A stretch of 64,000 nucleotides of DNA from Paraspadella gotoi (GCA_051294375.1 CM119269.1:4683098-4747097), one strand, 5' to 3'. Positions 28,645-40,575 are shown, numbered from the stretch's first letter. Numbers and translations are program-made. Notes: a model not told the origin generated them from the sequence alone.

Positions 28645-28645
28645 A
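28549..28645 (+). repeat. (GAAA)n tetranucleotide repeat
   Basis: About 24 nearly perfect GAAA units. A (GACAGAAA)n run follows at 28,835-28,870 beyond the next gap. Confidence 0.95.
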
Positions 28646-28732
28646 CAAAAAAGAGAGAAAGAAAAACAGAAAGAAAGAAATAAAATCGAATCAACGTCAG
28701 TTTTGAGGTCGAAACGCTCGGTCAACGCCGAC

Positions 28733-28742
28733 NNNNNNNNNN
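28733..28742. other. Assembly gap (10 N)
   Basis: Run of ten Ns. Confidence 0.99.
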
Positions 28743-29164
28743 GTTAGAAGGGGACTGCTTGGCCCGATAGATTTGCGATCACGTCCTGCTCGAATTCGTC
28801 AAGAACGTCGCCTTTAAAGAAGAGAGAGGGGAGAAAGACAGAAAGACAGAAAGACAGAAAGACAGAAAGCTACATACAGAGAGAGAGAGAAAGAAAGAGA
28901 GATAGTGAATTAGTAAAAAAAAAAAGGCCTAATGTGAATTGTATTTTTTATGTTTTTAAGTTAGTCAGGCGAACCATTGTTGAAGTAAGAAGGGAACGTA
29001 TGAAGAGGCGAAAGGAACGATTGGTGATTATATTTATGGTTCCCTTTTCACCGAGACCCTCTTTCCCTTTTTATTTGAAGAAATGTTTGTTGAAGAAGTA
29101 CAGGTGTAACCAGGTTAAAATTGATCGGGGTCGAGGGGGAAAGTTGCTCGATGCCTCCAGGTGA

Positions 29165-29177
29165 GGAGAGAGAGAGG

Positions 29178-29249
<72 letters not shown>

Positions 29250-29250
29250 G
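29165..29250 (+). repeat. (GA)n microsatellite
   Basis: Imperfect GA tract of about 85 bases. The preceding stretch 28,743-29,164 shows no gene. Confidence 0.9.
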
Positions 29251-29539
29251 TTCATAGGAAGAGACAGAAAAGGGCGAATAACAGAGATTCACAAAGAAAG
29301 GAAGAACGTACGTAATTCAGAGGGATATGGTTCCCCTGCCCGGCCACATGATCGCTGGCACGCCATAGTCTCCGTTGTAACCGGGACGAAGGCAACAACA
29401 ACGACGACGACGACGACGGTAGAGGCGAAGACGGAAAAGTCAAAAAGAAAAAAGACAAAAGAAAAAAAAGAAAGAAAGAACCGAGTGCAACGACGGGGAA
29501 GCGAAAACAGAGAGGTAAGTAAATAGAGTTAACCTTCTC

Positions 29540-30005
29540 CACTAAAACCCCGCTGTTCAAAACCGGCTTACCATCCTTACCATCGCTCGGTCAACCCTGC
29601 AGTCCTCTTCACCTAATATCGCCCTTTTTTTTGCCTTTTTCCTGAAGCCGTCCTTGTTCTTACTCAAACCCACCTTTCCCTAAAACCGTCCTATATAAAT
29701 TATAACCGGCTCAATTTTCCCTTTAAACAACGACCCTGTTGTCCCTGAAACTTGGTCCTCATTTCCCAAAAACACCCGGTTATTTTTGAAACTCCTTAGC
29801 TTCTCCCAAATTCGCCATTTTGAATATTAGTGCCATGTTATTCCTAAAATCTCCTATACACCAAAAAACCAAAAACGATCTACAATTCAGGTTTTGCCCT
29901 AAAACCGCTCCCCTACCCCTTAAAGTAATCATTTCCCTTAAACGCCTTTTACTTGAAAAACCGCTCCCTGCCACTAAAATCCGATTTTCCCTTAAACCTA
30001 GGCGA
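29540..30005 (+). repeat. Degenerate tandem array with recurring CC(C)T(T)AAA(A)CC
   Basis: CCCTAAAACCG, CCCTTTAAAC, CCCTTAAACG and CCCTTAAACC recur about every 20-35 bases with T-rich or CGCTCC spacers. No exact unit remains. It looks like an old minisatellite; the core resembles some telomeric units but is not an array of them. Confidence 0.4.
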
Positions 30006-30189
30006 CCTCCTCTTCCTGCCCCACCTCGGTGCCGTCGCGGCCTTGAAGACGTGGCCGCGAAAGAATCCAGGATGGCGTCGACCGTAGCTTCTGATTCTAT
30101 TGGAGATGCGACGCCGATGCGGCGAGGCTTCCATCGACGACAAGTTCGTTCAAATTTTCATTTTTGTAAATTTATTTAGAAAGTTTTAA

Positions 30190-30520
30190 AACAAGAACGG
30201 TAATTCCAATGTGTTGCGCCGCAATGACTTTATTTTGATCACATAACATGACTAAAAAAATGTTTTGCTCTTAAATTTATAACATGCACTGCATTAAAAT
30301 ATTGTCTTTTATTCTTTAATTTTATGAATTCCTGAAGGCGGCGTTAGCAGACACTTAGATTTAAGGTTTTTTTGCTGTCTTAACAAATGAGCAACAAGCT
30401 ATAGGCAAATTATATGCATTTTTATTGTAAGTGGGACAGACCGACGAACAGACATACCGACCCACCGACCGACCCAAAAGTGAATGATAGAATTGCTCCG
30501 CGAGTACTCGCGGCACTTAA
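30190..30520 (+). mobile_element. Dispersed repeat R, copy 3
   Basis: AACGGTAATTCCAATGTGTT start and TACTCGCGGCAC end, with the GACAGAC ladder near 30,437-30,465. It is as full-length as copy 1. Confidence 0.65.
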
Positions 30521-30721
30521 TTGAATTTTATTTTTTACGAAATTCGGACTTAGATTTAAAGTCTTTGTCAGTGTAAATAAAAAAACTGAAGAAGTCTGGA
30601 GGACGTCGCCATAAAAGTCTTTTTTAAAAAAAGATTTTTTGAAAATTGTACGCAGGGGCGGCGCAGTGGAAAAAAACGTGACAGTCTTGTTTATATTCAA
30701 TTATAAATAAAAAAAAGTGGG

Positions 30722-30727
<6 letters not shown>

Positions 30728-30775
<48 letters not shown>

Positions 30776-30886
30776 TGGGGTGGCTTCATTATCTGGAGAT
30801 TAATTCGAAAGAGGAAAAAAAGGAAACCAGGAACCAGATCTTCGGAGCCAAAGAAACGAGAGGCGGGGAGAAGGGAAAGAAGAGAG

Positions 30887-30948
<62 letters not shown>

Positions 30949-30965
30949 CAGAAAGAGAGAGAGAG
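30728..30965 (+). repeat. Two (GA)n tracts
   Basis: GA tracts at 30,728-30,772 and 30,886-30,966 separated by about 110 bases of single-copy sequence. Confidence 0.9.
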
Positions 30966-31843
30966 AGTGTGTGTGATAATGATACGAAAGGCGCCCTTTT
31001 TCTCATCGTCCTTTTTCTCCTCCCTCCCTTTTTTTTTAACTCTCCCTCCCTTTTTTTTTAACTCTCCCTACCTTTTTTTCCCTTCCTTAGTTCCTCCTCC
31101 TTTTTAATCCAGCAATTCCTTTTTTCCTTCCTTCCTTCCTCAAAATTATTCGTTTTTTCTTTATACTAGACGCCTACATCATCTCTAACCTCACCCAAAC
31201 CTTTAATGTAAAATAAGACTAGTTAATTCAAAAAATAATTCTCGTTTACAAAACTGATACGTAATATACGTCTACGTTTATTGTTTTATACGTATATCTA
31301 CTGTTCTTAAAATCGTTTAAATTATATAGGTAAGTAGCTCAAGTGAAAATCGTTCCATTATTCTCGTTTAATCTTTAAACGTAATCTAAACTAAACTAAA
31401 TTAAATTGCCGCCTCAAAGCCTGCTTAAAAAAAAAGAGAAAAAAGAAACAAAAAAGCAAAAAAAAAAAAAGGAAAGCGGTGAAAGCTAATGTTTGACTTT
31501 GTCGAGCTTCACTCGGCGGCGGTGAGAACTTTCGTTGCGTAGGAACCGCGAGATGAGAATTTGGGGGAAAGTTGTGACTTCGCTTGGCTGAGTTTTGTGT
31601 GAAGAGAAAACGAAAAGTGAGTTTTCTGTGTGAGTGCTGGGGAGCTCTGCCTCTCGTCTTTCCCCTTTTTTTTTTACTTTTACCCGCTTCTCCCCCCCCC
31701 CTTTTTTTTTCCTCATTCTTTCCTTCACTTTGCTTATTTCTTACTATCTCTTATCTCTTACTTTCTCACCTTCCGTTTTTTTTTCCATCGGCTTCTCTTT
31801 CCCCCATAATCTGATTAGAGGCCGAGAGAAAATCGTCCGAAGA
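30966..31843. other. Non-coding, homopolymer-rich
   Basis: (CTCCCTCCCTTTTTTTTTAA) repeated at 31,018-31,075, then AT-rich sequence with (TACG) pieces, then a T/C-rich run before the possible first exon at 31,844. No gene seen. Confidence 0.4.
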
Positions 31844-31983
31844 ATGAAAACCGGATTTTTATTAATTTTTTCGTTGGGTTTCGGTTTCGGTGGAATTCCC
31901 GCTTTGTCCCGGGATCGGTTTCGTGGGGGTGGGGAGGCGAAGCGGAGTGGGTGGGATGGGCGAGGTCCCCCTGTGGGTTTTTT
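31844..31983 (+). CDS. Possible first exon of a secreted protein (isolated)
   Basis: An ATG opens a frame beginning MKTGFLLIFSLGFGFGG, which has the look of a signal peptide (basic n-region, hydrophobic core, small residues), followed by a basic, glycine-rich stretch. The frame meets GGGTAAGTT, a near-ideal splice donor, at about 31,984. I found no downstream exon that continues it in the next 2.8 kb and no family match, so this may be chance in a CpG-rich region. Confidence 0.2.
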
Positions 31984-32765
31984 GGGTAAGTTATGCTCAG
32001 TTTCATTGGGTAAGAGAAAGTTAAAAAGTTAGCTCTTCCCGGATTACGAAGTATCTGGGCAATCCTTGAGTAAGAGTGGAAAGCCCAATCCGTCGAACTT
32101 TTGAGTTACCACAAACCGTAGGGTTCAGAGATAAAGATTATTACCCAATGAACTCTCACGGTGCTGCTGTCAATCCAATTATATGCAACCACAATCTTGC
32201 CCTCTGTCTTCGTCTCGGGCGATCTTTTTCGCCCTTGTTTTTTTTTTTTTTTTACTTACCTCCTTCTATGGGTATGACACTTCCTCCCTTTCCTTTTCTC
32301 TATCTTCGTTTCATCTCGACGAGATTCTCGCGTCCGTCTCTTTGTTTTGCCTCGCGGGAACGAATCCGGCGCCGTTTCCATTTGTTTATTGTTAACTTCT
32401 CCCGGTTACGTTCGGCGATGTATATTGTATCAAGTGATAATCGTGCATCCACGCCCCCTTCCCTCTGCTCCCCAATTATATATAACGTAATACTGTAAAT
32501 AGCCAAAGAGTTTGATTGTTTATAGATCATAATCGATAACTTTTTAAAGGAAAATATGTCGGTAAATATTTCGGAAAAAGAATACTTGGTCTAATACCAT
32601 CTCGCTTTCATTCCTTTATTTCGTTCAGTGTGTGACGTGGATTTAAAGCCATGGCACCCGGATGTAAAAAGGGCGATTGATGCGTCGGGCAACGCCACCT
32701 CTTCCCCGGATCCCATACATCCTTTCCAACCCTATTCCGACTTTCAGCGACCGGAATGACAAATG

Positions 32766-32801
<36 letters not shown>

Positions 32802-34027
32802 TTCACTTTTTCCCTTTTTCTCACTTTTCCAGATTCTTTTTATCCTCCCTCTCCCACACGTCACCAACAACTTACAATTATCACAGGCACTTGTCACAAT
32901 GAGCACCTTTAGTCTTTGAAAAAATATCACTCATCGCCGTTTTTAAAATTCCCGACCGAGAAGCGACGATCCTTCCTCCCTCCCACCTCACCCGCTCCTC
33001 GCTTTAACAATTATGAGACATATCGCCAAGCTGCTGCCGCTGTCGCCGCTGCCCCGCTGCCGCGCTGCCGCCCTTCTTCCGCGTTATTCTTCACTTCGCC
33101 TCATATTTCCTAGATTTAAATTTTCAATTCCTCACGAAATCGATGCATCGCATTATTTGGAAACCTTATCAGCCACAAAAGCAGCTCTCACTCCTTCCTA
33201 ATGAGTCAATAAAAAAATATAATTGAAGCTGAGCTCTCCCTCTCTCGCATTTTCAAAACTTTGTTCGTGATATAGTCATTATCTCTGCCATGAATAAGAT
33301 ATATGATATGTTGAACAATTCATTGAACATGATATTCTTACGTAAAATTTAAAAAAAAACTATTAGCAACCTATGTAGCGTTTTTACACTGGTTTAATAA
33401 ATAATTAAAATATTTTTATATTTAGAATGATTTAAACGGTTTGAAGATCAAATAGTTCAGGCGAAAACTTAGCAAAGTTATTTTAAAAACTATATACTAG
33501 ATAGGAAAGAAAGAAATTCAAACTTTTACATTTCCGACTATTTTATAACGTTTTTTTTTTATTCTAGAATCTCGAGAGATACTAAGATTTTATTTTTCTA
33601 CGTGACCTTCCACCGTAAAGTTTTTCGTCTTTCTTGTGCCTCCTTTTCGTATACACTTTTCTCGACGTGAACGACTCCCAACGGTTCAGTTTACAATGGC
33701 GCCGATACTTTCCGCCGACTCGGGGCGCTGCGATCTCCCAAAAGCCTGTTAACGTTTGTCGAAGGACGACGAGCCCATCAAAATGTATCGCTCCCCCCCC
33801 CCAATGTAGTACTAAATCTCTGTATCGAACACTCTCGATTCTAGTTTTCTAGAGTTTAGATCAATAAATACATTACAATTACAAAATTCATACGTGTGTT
33901 AACCTGAGCCGTGAACCGAACTGCGCTACTTTCATTTTTACGCTCGACTGCTCGACGTTTTTATCCTGTAAAAATTCCAAGTCTCGAAACCTCCCTCGGG
34001 CCAATTCGTCATTACCTGGGGGGCGTT

Positions 34028-34030
<3 letters not shown>
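31984..34030. other. Non-coding, CpG-rich patches
   Basis: T-run, CT tract (32,767-32,798), CpG-rich patch 33,640-33,780 containing CAATGGCGCCGATAC, otherwise AT-rich. Nothing identifiable. Confidence 0.4.

Positions 34031-34090
<60 letters not shown>
34031..34090 (+). repeat. (CT)n microsatellite
   Basis: Pure CT tract of about 60 bases. A C/T-only polypyrimidine stretch with CCTCCCTCC repeats follows at 34,408-34,570. Confidence 0.95.
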
Positions 34091-34093
<3 letters not shown>

Positions 34094-34689
34094 ACTCCTG
34101 CGAACCCCATTTCGCCCACTCATTCGGTCCCGCAAGGAATGGACGATCACCCGTTCTCTTTACCCCTTTCAAATCCCCTCTCCATCCCAGCGCACCCCGC
34201 CTCCCCGCTCTCCTCGTGGCTTCCCTCTCAATCCGTCGAGTATAAAGCGCCATGCTTTGACCTTGCCGCCTTTTTTTAGGCGATAGAAAGGCGTTCTTTA
34301 GGCGGGGCTTCAAAGCGCGTCATTAGTTACTGTTGAATCCATTACCCTTTCCTTCGTTGCCCCAGTTAATTAAGCCAGTGGTTTTCCTTTCCAGCGGTTT
34401 TCCGCGTCTCCTTCTTCCCCCCCGCCCTACCCTACTTCCTCCCTCCCCGCCTCCCCTCCTTCCTCCCATCCCCCGCCCCCTCCTTCCTCCCTCCCTCCTC
34501 CTCCTTCCCGCCTCCCTCCTTCCTGCCCTCTCCGCCTCCCTCCTTCCTCCCATCCCCGCCTTCCCCTCCCAGATACACAAACGACGGAAGAAACCGGAAG
34601 TCTAAGGTCATGTGGTCGTTGAGAGAGAATGTAGTTGGCCTCAAGTGCATGAATGCATTTTCAGTCATTCCATAATAACGTTATAAAGT

Positions 34690-34790
34690 CTCCGGCTCTG
34701 GGTTTGGGTTTAGAGGCGAATGACTTGCCTCCTTCACCAATTGCCTCTGATAAACGGTTCGTGGATTTTAGTCCACTAATATGTAATATG
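34690..34790 (+). mobile_element. Fragment of dispersed repeat T (SINE-like)
   Basis: GCGAATGACTTGCCTCC and GTGGATTTTAGTCCAC match the repeat at 47,826-47,900. It sits in the intron or flank just before the first recognised zinc-finger exon. Confidence 0.6.
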
Positions 34791-34822
34791 CTATTTTAGA
34801 AATAGCTATTCGATTTTTTCAG

Positions 34823-36445
34823 CCCCACTGAACGAGTTGTGACTCGGAGCGCCGCCAAATCAGCATCGAAAATTTCTCATGTTGCAAAGGGTAAGTAAGA
34901 CTTTCCTCAGATCGAAAACTTATGTTACTGGTATTTATATATTTCAGGAGCGTTAACTAAATGTGTTGAAGAAGACGAAACTGCGAGAAAAACTTCAGAA
35001 TTGTTAACCGTTAAAGATATTATATTTCGTTGCTCTAATCAGGTAAATCATGTTATCAAAGTATTATTTACGTATAGAATTTCGTCTCTATTTTAAGTAT
35101 TTTTATTTTGTAGTTCCCTAAAGAGTACAAATTGCTTGATTCTGAGGTCACCTTCAAAAAGTGTAACGGCAGTTTTCTCTGTGTGTTTTGTAAGGTCTGT
35201 TCTCTAATTGTAAGATTTTTTTTAATTTGCATAGCACTATTTTTTTTTACAATTTTTTAACAGCCCAAAAGAGGACCCAACATAAGTCGTCGTGATACAT
35301 TTTACCGCCATGTAAAAAACGCCCACAAGTGAATAACGAAGTGTTTCTCCCCCCCCCCTAAGTTTTCTGGATCCTAAATTCTAAATCCTCTTTTCAGATT
35401 GGTCGTCCCTGGCAGTACCTACGTGTGCATGTTCTGTCCGCGTCATTTCGTCGTCCGTTCTTGCTTTGCGGCGCACCTTCGTTCTCACCACGCTAACCAC
35501 GTTCGACAAGACGTCGATGATGACGATGACCGCGGTGACGCCGACCCCGTCGAAGTGGATGGTTCCGTCGACGAGACGCCTCAACTTCCGTGTGACTCTG
35601 CGGATTCCGAGGGAGAAGTTGAGGCCGACTTGCAACGCAGCGTCGACGAAGACGTTTCCGACCAGACCTTAGACGGAACTGAGGATTTTGAGTTATATCA
35701 GGTTTTCTTTTTTTATTTTAATATATGTTTTTGTATTTTAAAATCGGATTTTTTGTATATTTATTTATTTTGAATTTAAAGATTTAAGACTGCTTGTCAC
35801 AGGAAAGGCAAAATTATAAAATTAAATTTATTTAGTTTAAATCTTATTTTATATCAAAGGATTCGTTTGATCCGGAGAAAACATTGGACGACGACGATGT
35901 GTCGACGAGCGAATCTTCATTTGTCGCCCCGGTCCAAGAGACGGAGACGAAGAACGCACCTGCGGTAGAATCAGTGAAAACTTCTTGTCCAACTGTCGCC
36001 GGTCCCTTTCACGGCCAGGAATGGAACCCCTCGAACACGGAGAAAAACACCACCGTCAGGATTGTTAATCTCTCAGAGCGTTACAAGTTCGTTGTGGCGT
36101 ATGATAATCCATAGATATTAGATAATTAATAATTAATAAATAATTAATTAACATTTTAGATGCGACTCTTGCGAAAAAGTGTTCGAAACTAAGGGAAAAT
36201 TGACGCGTCACAGAAAACTGGTTCACGGATCGAATCACCAGTTTCCTTGTCCATACTGCGTGAAGGGATTTAGCAACAAAACCGCGCTTGCCATACACGT
36301 TCGCGTTCACACGCGTTCTAAGCCTTACCAGTGCACCATCTGCGGTCATCGCGCTGCTGTGCAGGCCAATTGCCGCCAACACATTCGCAATCGGCATCCG
36401 AATTCGCCGACCGACGGTTCGTCAAGTGACTTACTCGCTAAGTGA
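34823..36445 (+). CDS. C2H2 zinc-finger protein, probably missing its 5' exons
   Basis: Seven exons with matching phases: 34823-34890, 34948-35042, 35114-35194, 35264-35328, 35398-35701, 35860-36086, 36160-36445. They encode 374 residues. Five C2H2 units are visible: an unusual one split by an intron (CVFC..H-x4-H with a 16-residue loop), YVCMFCPRHF..HLRSHH, then after an acidic Asp/Glu/Ser-rich region three in a row, YKCDSCEKVF..H, FPCPYCVKGF..H and YQCTICGHRA..H. It is likely a nuclear DNA-binding regulator; family identity is not recognised. The first exon has no ATG, so the 5' end is elsewhere; the exons at 47,137-47,528 fit in phase. A 16-base tandem duplication (36,425-36,456) creates the stop; with a single copy the frame would run 24 codons further to a stop at about 36,533. 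Confidence 0.8.
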
Positions 36446-37276
36446 CTTACTCGCTAAGCTTAGGCCGGAACAGGTTGATAACTGCAACTTCTCTCAAATA
36501 GATAATGGTCAAGTCGACTGTTACAGAATATGAAAATGACAATCATTTTTAAAATTCGTCTCATTGATAAGCGCACGGAAGCATTTAAAAATTATTTTAT
36601 TACTGTATAAAGTTTAAATTTTTTTTTAAAATTTTGTAATCTTTTTTAATAGATTTTTATAGAGCTTTAAAAGTTAGATAACGGTTAATATTACAACTTT
36701 TTACAAATTTTTTGGGTGAAAATTTTAAAAAAACATAAAATTCAGCCAATGATGATGATTTTTTTTAGGTTTTTTATTTGTAACCAATTTATTGTCAAAA
36801 TTTTAAAGAATTATAGTACTAACTTTTATTTAACTTTTTAAGCTTTATAGGAATCGGTTCTTAAAAATTAAAATTTTCAAAAATTTTTTTGTAAATTGTT
36901 ATATATTAATAAATATTTAAAAGCTTCAGTGGCAACAACCCAATTATCTAATTCAAAAAGTTGCATTGAAAATCGATTTAATAATTTTATAAATTTTATA
37001 AAAAGTGATCAATTTTGGCCCGCCTTACTAAGCATCTTCTTGATGACGAAATGTTAAAATTTTGGGAGCTCAAAGTCAAATGATTCGAACAAAGACGACG
37101 ACGACGACGTATATAACGACGAAGAAGTCTTTGTACTTTGCGACCCAGAGTGATCAGTAAGAATGACCCAGTTATATGCGATCATGAATGACCTTGTTTT
37201 GTCTGACCTTTTCAGCCAATGTAAATACGTACATAGTAGTTGTGATTTTACCGAAATTAATTTTTTACAATTACAG
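36446..37276. other. AT-rich intergenic sequence with an old repeat
   Basis: AT-rich. 36,745-36,870 (GATGATGATTTTTTTTAGG..TTATTGTCAAAATTTT..TAACTTTTTAAGC) is a diverged member of the family in block B (54,700-55,260) and at 41,265-41,475. A GAC triplet run at 37,094-37,111 lies in an Asp/Glu-rich open frame with no clean splice to the next gene. Confidence 0.5.
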
Positions 37277-38742
37277 AACCAGCGAAGCTGCCCGACGATC
37301 CTTTCCCAGAGCGACTGCGAGAGTTGTTCAGTATCCCCAAGGGATACACATTGACTCTACCTGTCGAATTAGAATTTGGAAACATCTCTACTTACGCTGC
37401 GAAAAAAGAAGCGACGGTGTGATTAATTTAAAGTCGGATTACATTTTAACCTCAGCAGTTTCAATATTCTCTTTCCTTGTCTAGCGATTCCGAAACTCGA
37501 TACTGAAGCCTCGTTCGACGTTATCCCCTAAGCAGATGCCCTCGAGTCAAACTAGCCTGGATTTAAAGGAAGATGAAAACGTGATCAGATCGTTGTCTGA
37601 AGCAGCTCCAGGCTCTGCCACCCTTTCACCTTCGGAAATTATCAAAGTACTTGCTGATCCGTAATCCGTTAATTAAATTGCGTAATCTTTCAAGGCAATT
37701 TCTTTTATGCAATACTAGGAAAAAGAAGTAAATTCTCAAAACGATTCTGCATTAAAGTCCGACGAATTAAATATTAGTGCAAAAAATATTGAGGAGCCGA
37801 CTTCGGACAACCGAAACCATTGCGTAACTTCCGTGGCACCTTCCCCTTCAAATCCGTCCCTGCCAAAGCCAATTCAAACTCCTCAGTTTTTGGCAACTGG
37901 CCCCACCAGATTTCCAGTACGTTGATAGATGAGACCGAGTTGGCGAGATGGTATAATGTGAAGTTTTTGGGGTTGGCCATCTGTCCATAAATATTTCAGT
38001 CACTTTTCTACTAATCCGTAGTTAAAAGGAAGAAAAATCGCTCTTATTTAGGAGTCGCAGTCCTATTTTGCGAATCAGGGCAGTTTCTACGGACCACTAC
38101 GGATGCAACAAATGTTAATGCAGCAGCAAAACATCCGAATGCTGCAGCAACAGCAGTACCGCATGCAGCTATTTCAACGACAGCGACTAATGCAACAGCA
38201 GCAGCAACAATTGGCTTATTGTCATTTTGCCCAAAACGTATATCTCTTAGATTGTTTTTGTCTAGGAATTTTTCGCGTAATGACTAATGTGACTTGTCCA
38301 TTTTATTTCCAGACAACGATGAAAGATTTTGGAGATAAACCGTCCAAAGGACCTCCGCCTCCGATCATAATCAAGCCTCAAGGTTCCACGAGTAATATGG
38401 GAATTCGTCCTTCTTCCAGCGTTTCTGTTGCGACCATGAACAATGTCTTTCCCGGGACCATCGGAGTCGCTCAACCCGCGACGTGCAGTCCCGTTCGATC
38501 CGCAATGTCGATCATGCCGAAGGTCGCTTCCAGCATTGGTGCATCTCCTCTCTGTTCTCAAGGCTTTAGGTTTCGTCCATCGTTTCCGACGCAAGGTCCC
38601 CCGCATCGACCTCAGCTGATGAAGCCTGGAAACGTTGGTACGACGAGAATATTGCATATATTGATTTGCCATTTGACGTTTTTGAATCTTGATTTATTTC
38701 CCTTAGGGCCGACACGAATTCCTTTTCCTTTCAATGGTTGAA
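37277..38742 (+). CDS. Glutamine-rich protein of unknown function, 5' incomplete
   Basis: Six exons in phase: 37277-37416, 37485-37646, 37719-37916, 38052-38237, 38313-38637, 38708-38742, all with GT..AG. They give 347 residues ending GPTRIPFPFNG. Order of features: a folded-looking start (LPDDPFPERLRELFSIPKGY), a Ser/Thr/Pro/Glu-rich linker, a Gln/Met/Arg-rich segment (MQQMLMQQQNIRMLQQQQYR), and a Pro/Ser/Met low-complexity tail. Such composition is common in transcription co-regulators, but I recognise no domain and name no family. The first exon begins in phase after one base, so at least one upstream exon is missing; the Asp-rich frame at 37,069-37,150 is a candidate but needs a stop to be passed. 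Confidence 0.7.
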
Positions 38743-38819
38743 AACTAATTTGTCGCTCTGCAATCAATTTTCAAGCGAATGATTATTTATAATGTCGAAC
38801 TTGTTGTAGTCTTTCTTAC

Positions 38820-38825
38820 AATAAA
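38820..38825 (+). terminator. Polyadenylation signal of the Gln-rich gene
   Basis: AATAAA 78 bases after the stop at 38,740-38,742. Confidence 0.6.
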
Positions 38826-39047
38826 ATACATTTGTAATTTCTTCATTTACTACTTTTTCTAAATTGTTTTGCTTAGAAATTTAGTTAGTTTTAAAACATG
38901 CCGATATAACGCTACTTGAGTAAATATTGTTTAAAGATTTTAATTGGATAGTAATATTTATCATCTACATTCTATATCTTATAATTTTATTGACTTTGCA
39001 TCGTTTGTGGCTTCAAATCTTATGCATTTTTTATTGTCTCTTCGTAG

Positions 39048-40575
39048 GACCGCGTGCTTATCCTTCCCCACCTGCTGTAGTGGCCAGCGGGATTCCTAAT
39101 TTGTTTGGTGTCTGCGTTTATGCATTCATGTGCCATCATTCCATCCCTTCCTTAGTCACGCCAATAAGGAACAAGGTAACGAGAAAGCAAAACATATTTT
39201 TTATCTCGCAGGCTACAGAATACAGTCTACAACTCTACATTATACTAATATTAATTTTTACTTCAATTGATAGGAGAAAGTTAATGGCGTTATAATAGCG
39301 GACTACCTTCTGATTCTTTTCTTTTATTTTCTATTATCCTTCACGGGTGCTTTTGCGTTCTCAAGTAAGAAAAAAAAAATTACGAAAGGTATTATTTTAT
39401 TGCTTAAAATTTTAATTTTTATTAAGAATTGGACGATCTTTATACTTTGAATTTTTCACCACATAATCCGGAGGCCGCCAAAGTTCCAGAAGCATGGATT
39501 TGGATATTGTACTTTGTAGCCTTGTTTCCTGTATTCACGATAAGGTAGATAATGTAAATTTCTGAGGCCTTTGAAATCTCTTGGTTTTTACGTGCGATTT
39601 TAGTTTCGTTTCAATCTCTACATGCTGGTTTTTTAACTTTTTTTTCGTCAGTGCCAACTTTCCGATTATTTCGATTACTCTGCGTGATAATCTCAAAAAT
39701 TTGTTTACCCGCGAGGTATGAGTTTTGCTTAATGTTTATATTTATCGATATTTTATTGCTATTTATAAATAATTTAATCCAAATATTATTAACTTTCTAA
39801 ATTGCATCACCAAATGTTTTTATTTAGAAACATCCTAACCAAAGAAAGAATTCCGGAAAAATGACGGTCAATGTACTACTACTAAATAGCCAAATGAAAT
39901 TTTTATTTCTTTTAAAATGGTTTTACTCATTCTTGACACTCGTTGTCATTGGTGCAATGTTTTTTTTTTGTTTTTTTTATTTCTCAGGGAAAGCAGTACC
40001 CATGGCTTGTGGACCGAGTCATGTTTCCCCTGGTAACTGCCATTCCTCCGATCGCCGTCGTGTATTTCACGAATGACGTGGGATTATTAGTCGGAATTAC
40101 GGGTTCATACGCCGGTGAGTCCGTTTCGGTAGTTTTTCGAGTTTTCACAACGTTGCGGGTTTTACCATTCCAACTATTCTAAATAAAGCTCATCATTCTC
40201 TCAGGTGCTGGAATACAATATGTTATTCCGGCGATGCTGGTTTACACCGCGCGCAAAGATTTGAGCGTGACGTTGGGGTCTTCTGTGAAAAATCCTCACA
40301 AATCTGTGTTTGGTCACCGTTGCTGGGTCTGGCTGGTATGTTCAGTTGTTCATTGTTAAAATTGCTTTGTGAATCTAATTTTTGTAAGAGATCAAATTCC
40401 TTTTTTTTCTTTAGATTATTAGTTGGTGCATATTGTGCCTAATCTTTGTTACTTGGAACCACATAAACAGTGCCATTCAGGTAATCTTTCATAAAACATT
40501 GATTTTGTTTCATAAATTTTCGAAACATATTTTAATGATAACCACTTTTATTCTTATTTTTTGTTACAGAAATGA
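39048..40575 (+). CDS. TMEM104: TMEM104, C-terminal half (exons 9-17), displaced upstream of its N-terminal half
   Basis: TMEM104 is a multi-pass membrane protein related to amino-acid/auxin permease-type transporters. Exons: 39048-39175, 39274-39364, 39427-39544, 39652-39715, 39828-39872 (donor uncertain), 39988-40114, 40205-40335, 40415-40480, 40570-40575 with the stop. Family-diagnostic strings, in family order: GIPNLFGVCVYAFMCHHSIP, LVTPIRNK, LYTLNFSP, LFPVFTIS, ANFPIISITLRDN, YPWLVDRVMFP, VGITGSYAGAGIQYVIPA. Several of these segments are hydrophobic enough to be membrane helices. There is no start codon: the first exon opens with two bases completing a codon, which pairs exactly with the one-base end of the exon at 51,172-51,224. 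No AATAAA lies close to the stop; the nearest is about 420 bases on (40,995). Confidence 0.93.

Noticed and set aside
28549-28645. CRISPR-like or phage-like array
   Set aside because: Simple tetranucleotide repeat without spacers; the window is clearly eukaryotic.
29540-30005. Interstitial telomere
   Set aside because: No exact telomeric unit is repeated head to tail; only a degenerate core recurs.
29820-30179. 119-codon frame (plus strand)
   Set aside because: Overlaps the degenerate CCCTTAAACC array, and an overlapping opposite-strand frame is equally open; no recognisable protein.
37163-37484. Alternative frame across the first exon of the Gln-rich gene (TSEAARRSF...)
   Set aside because: It reads through the splice donor, and its composition is less protein-like than the frame that joins in phase with five later exons.
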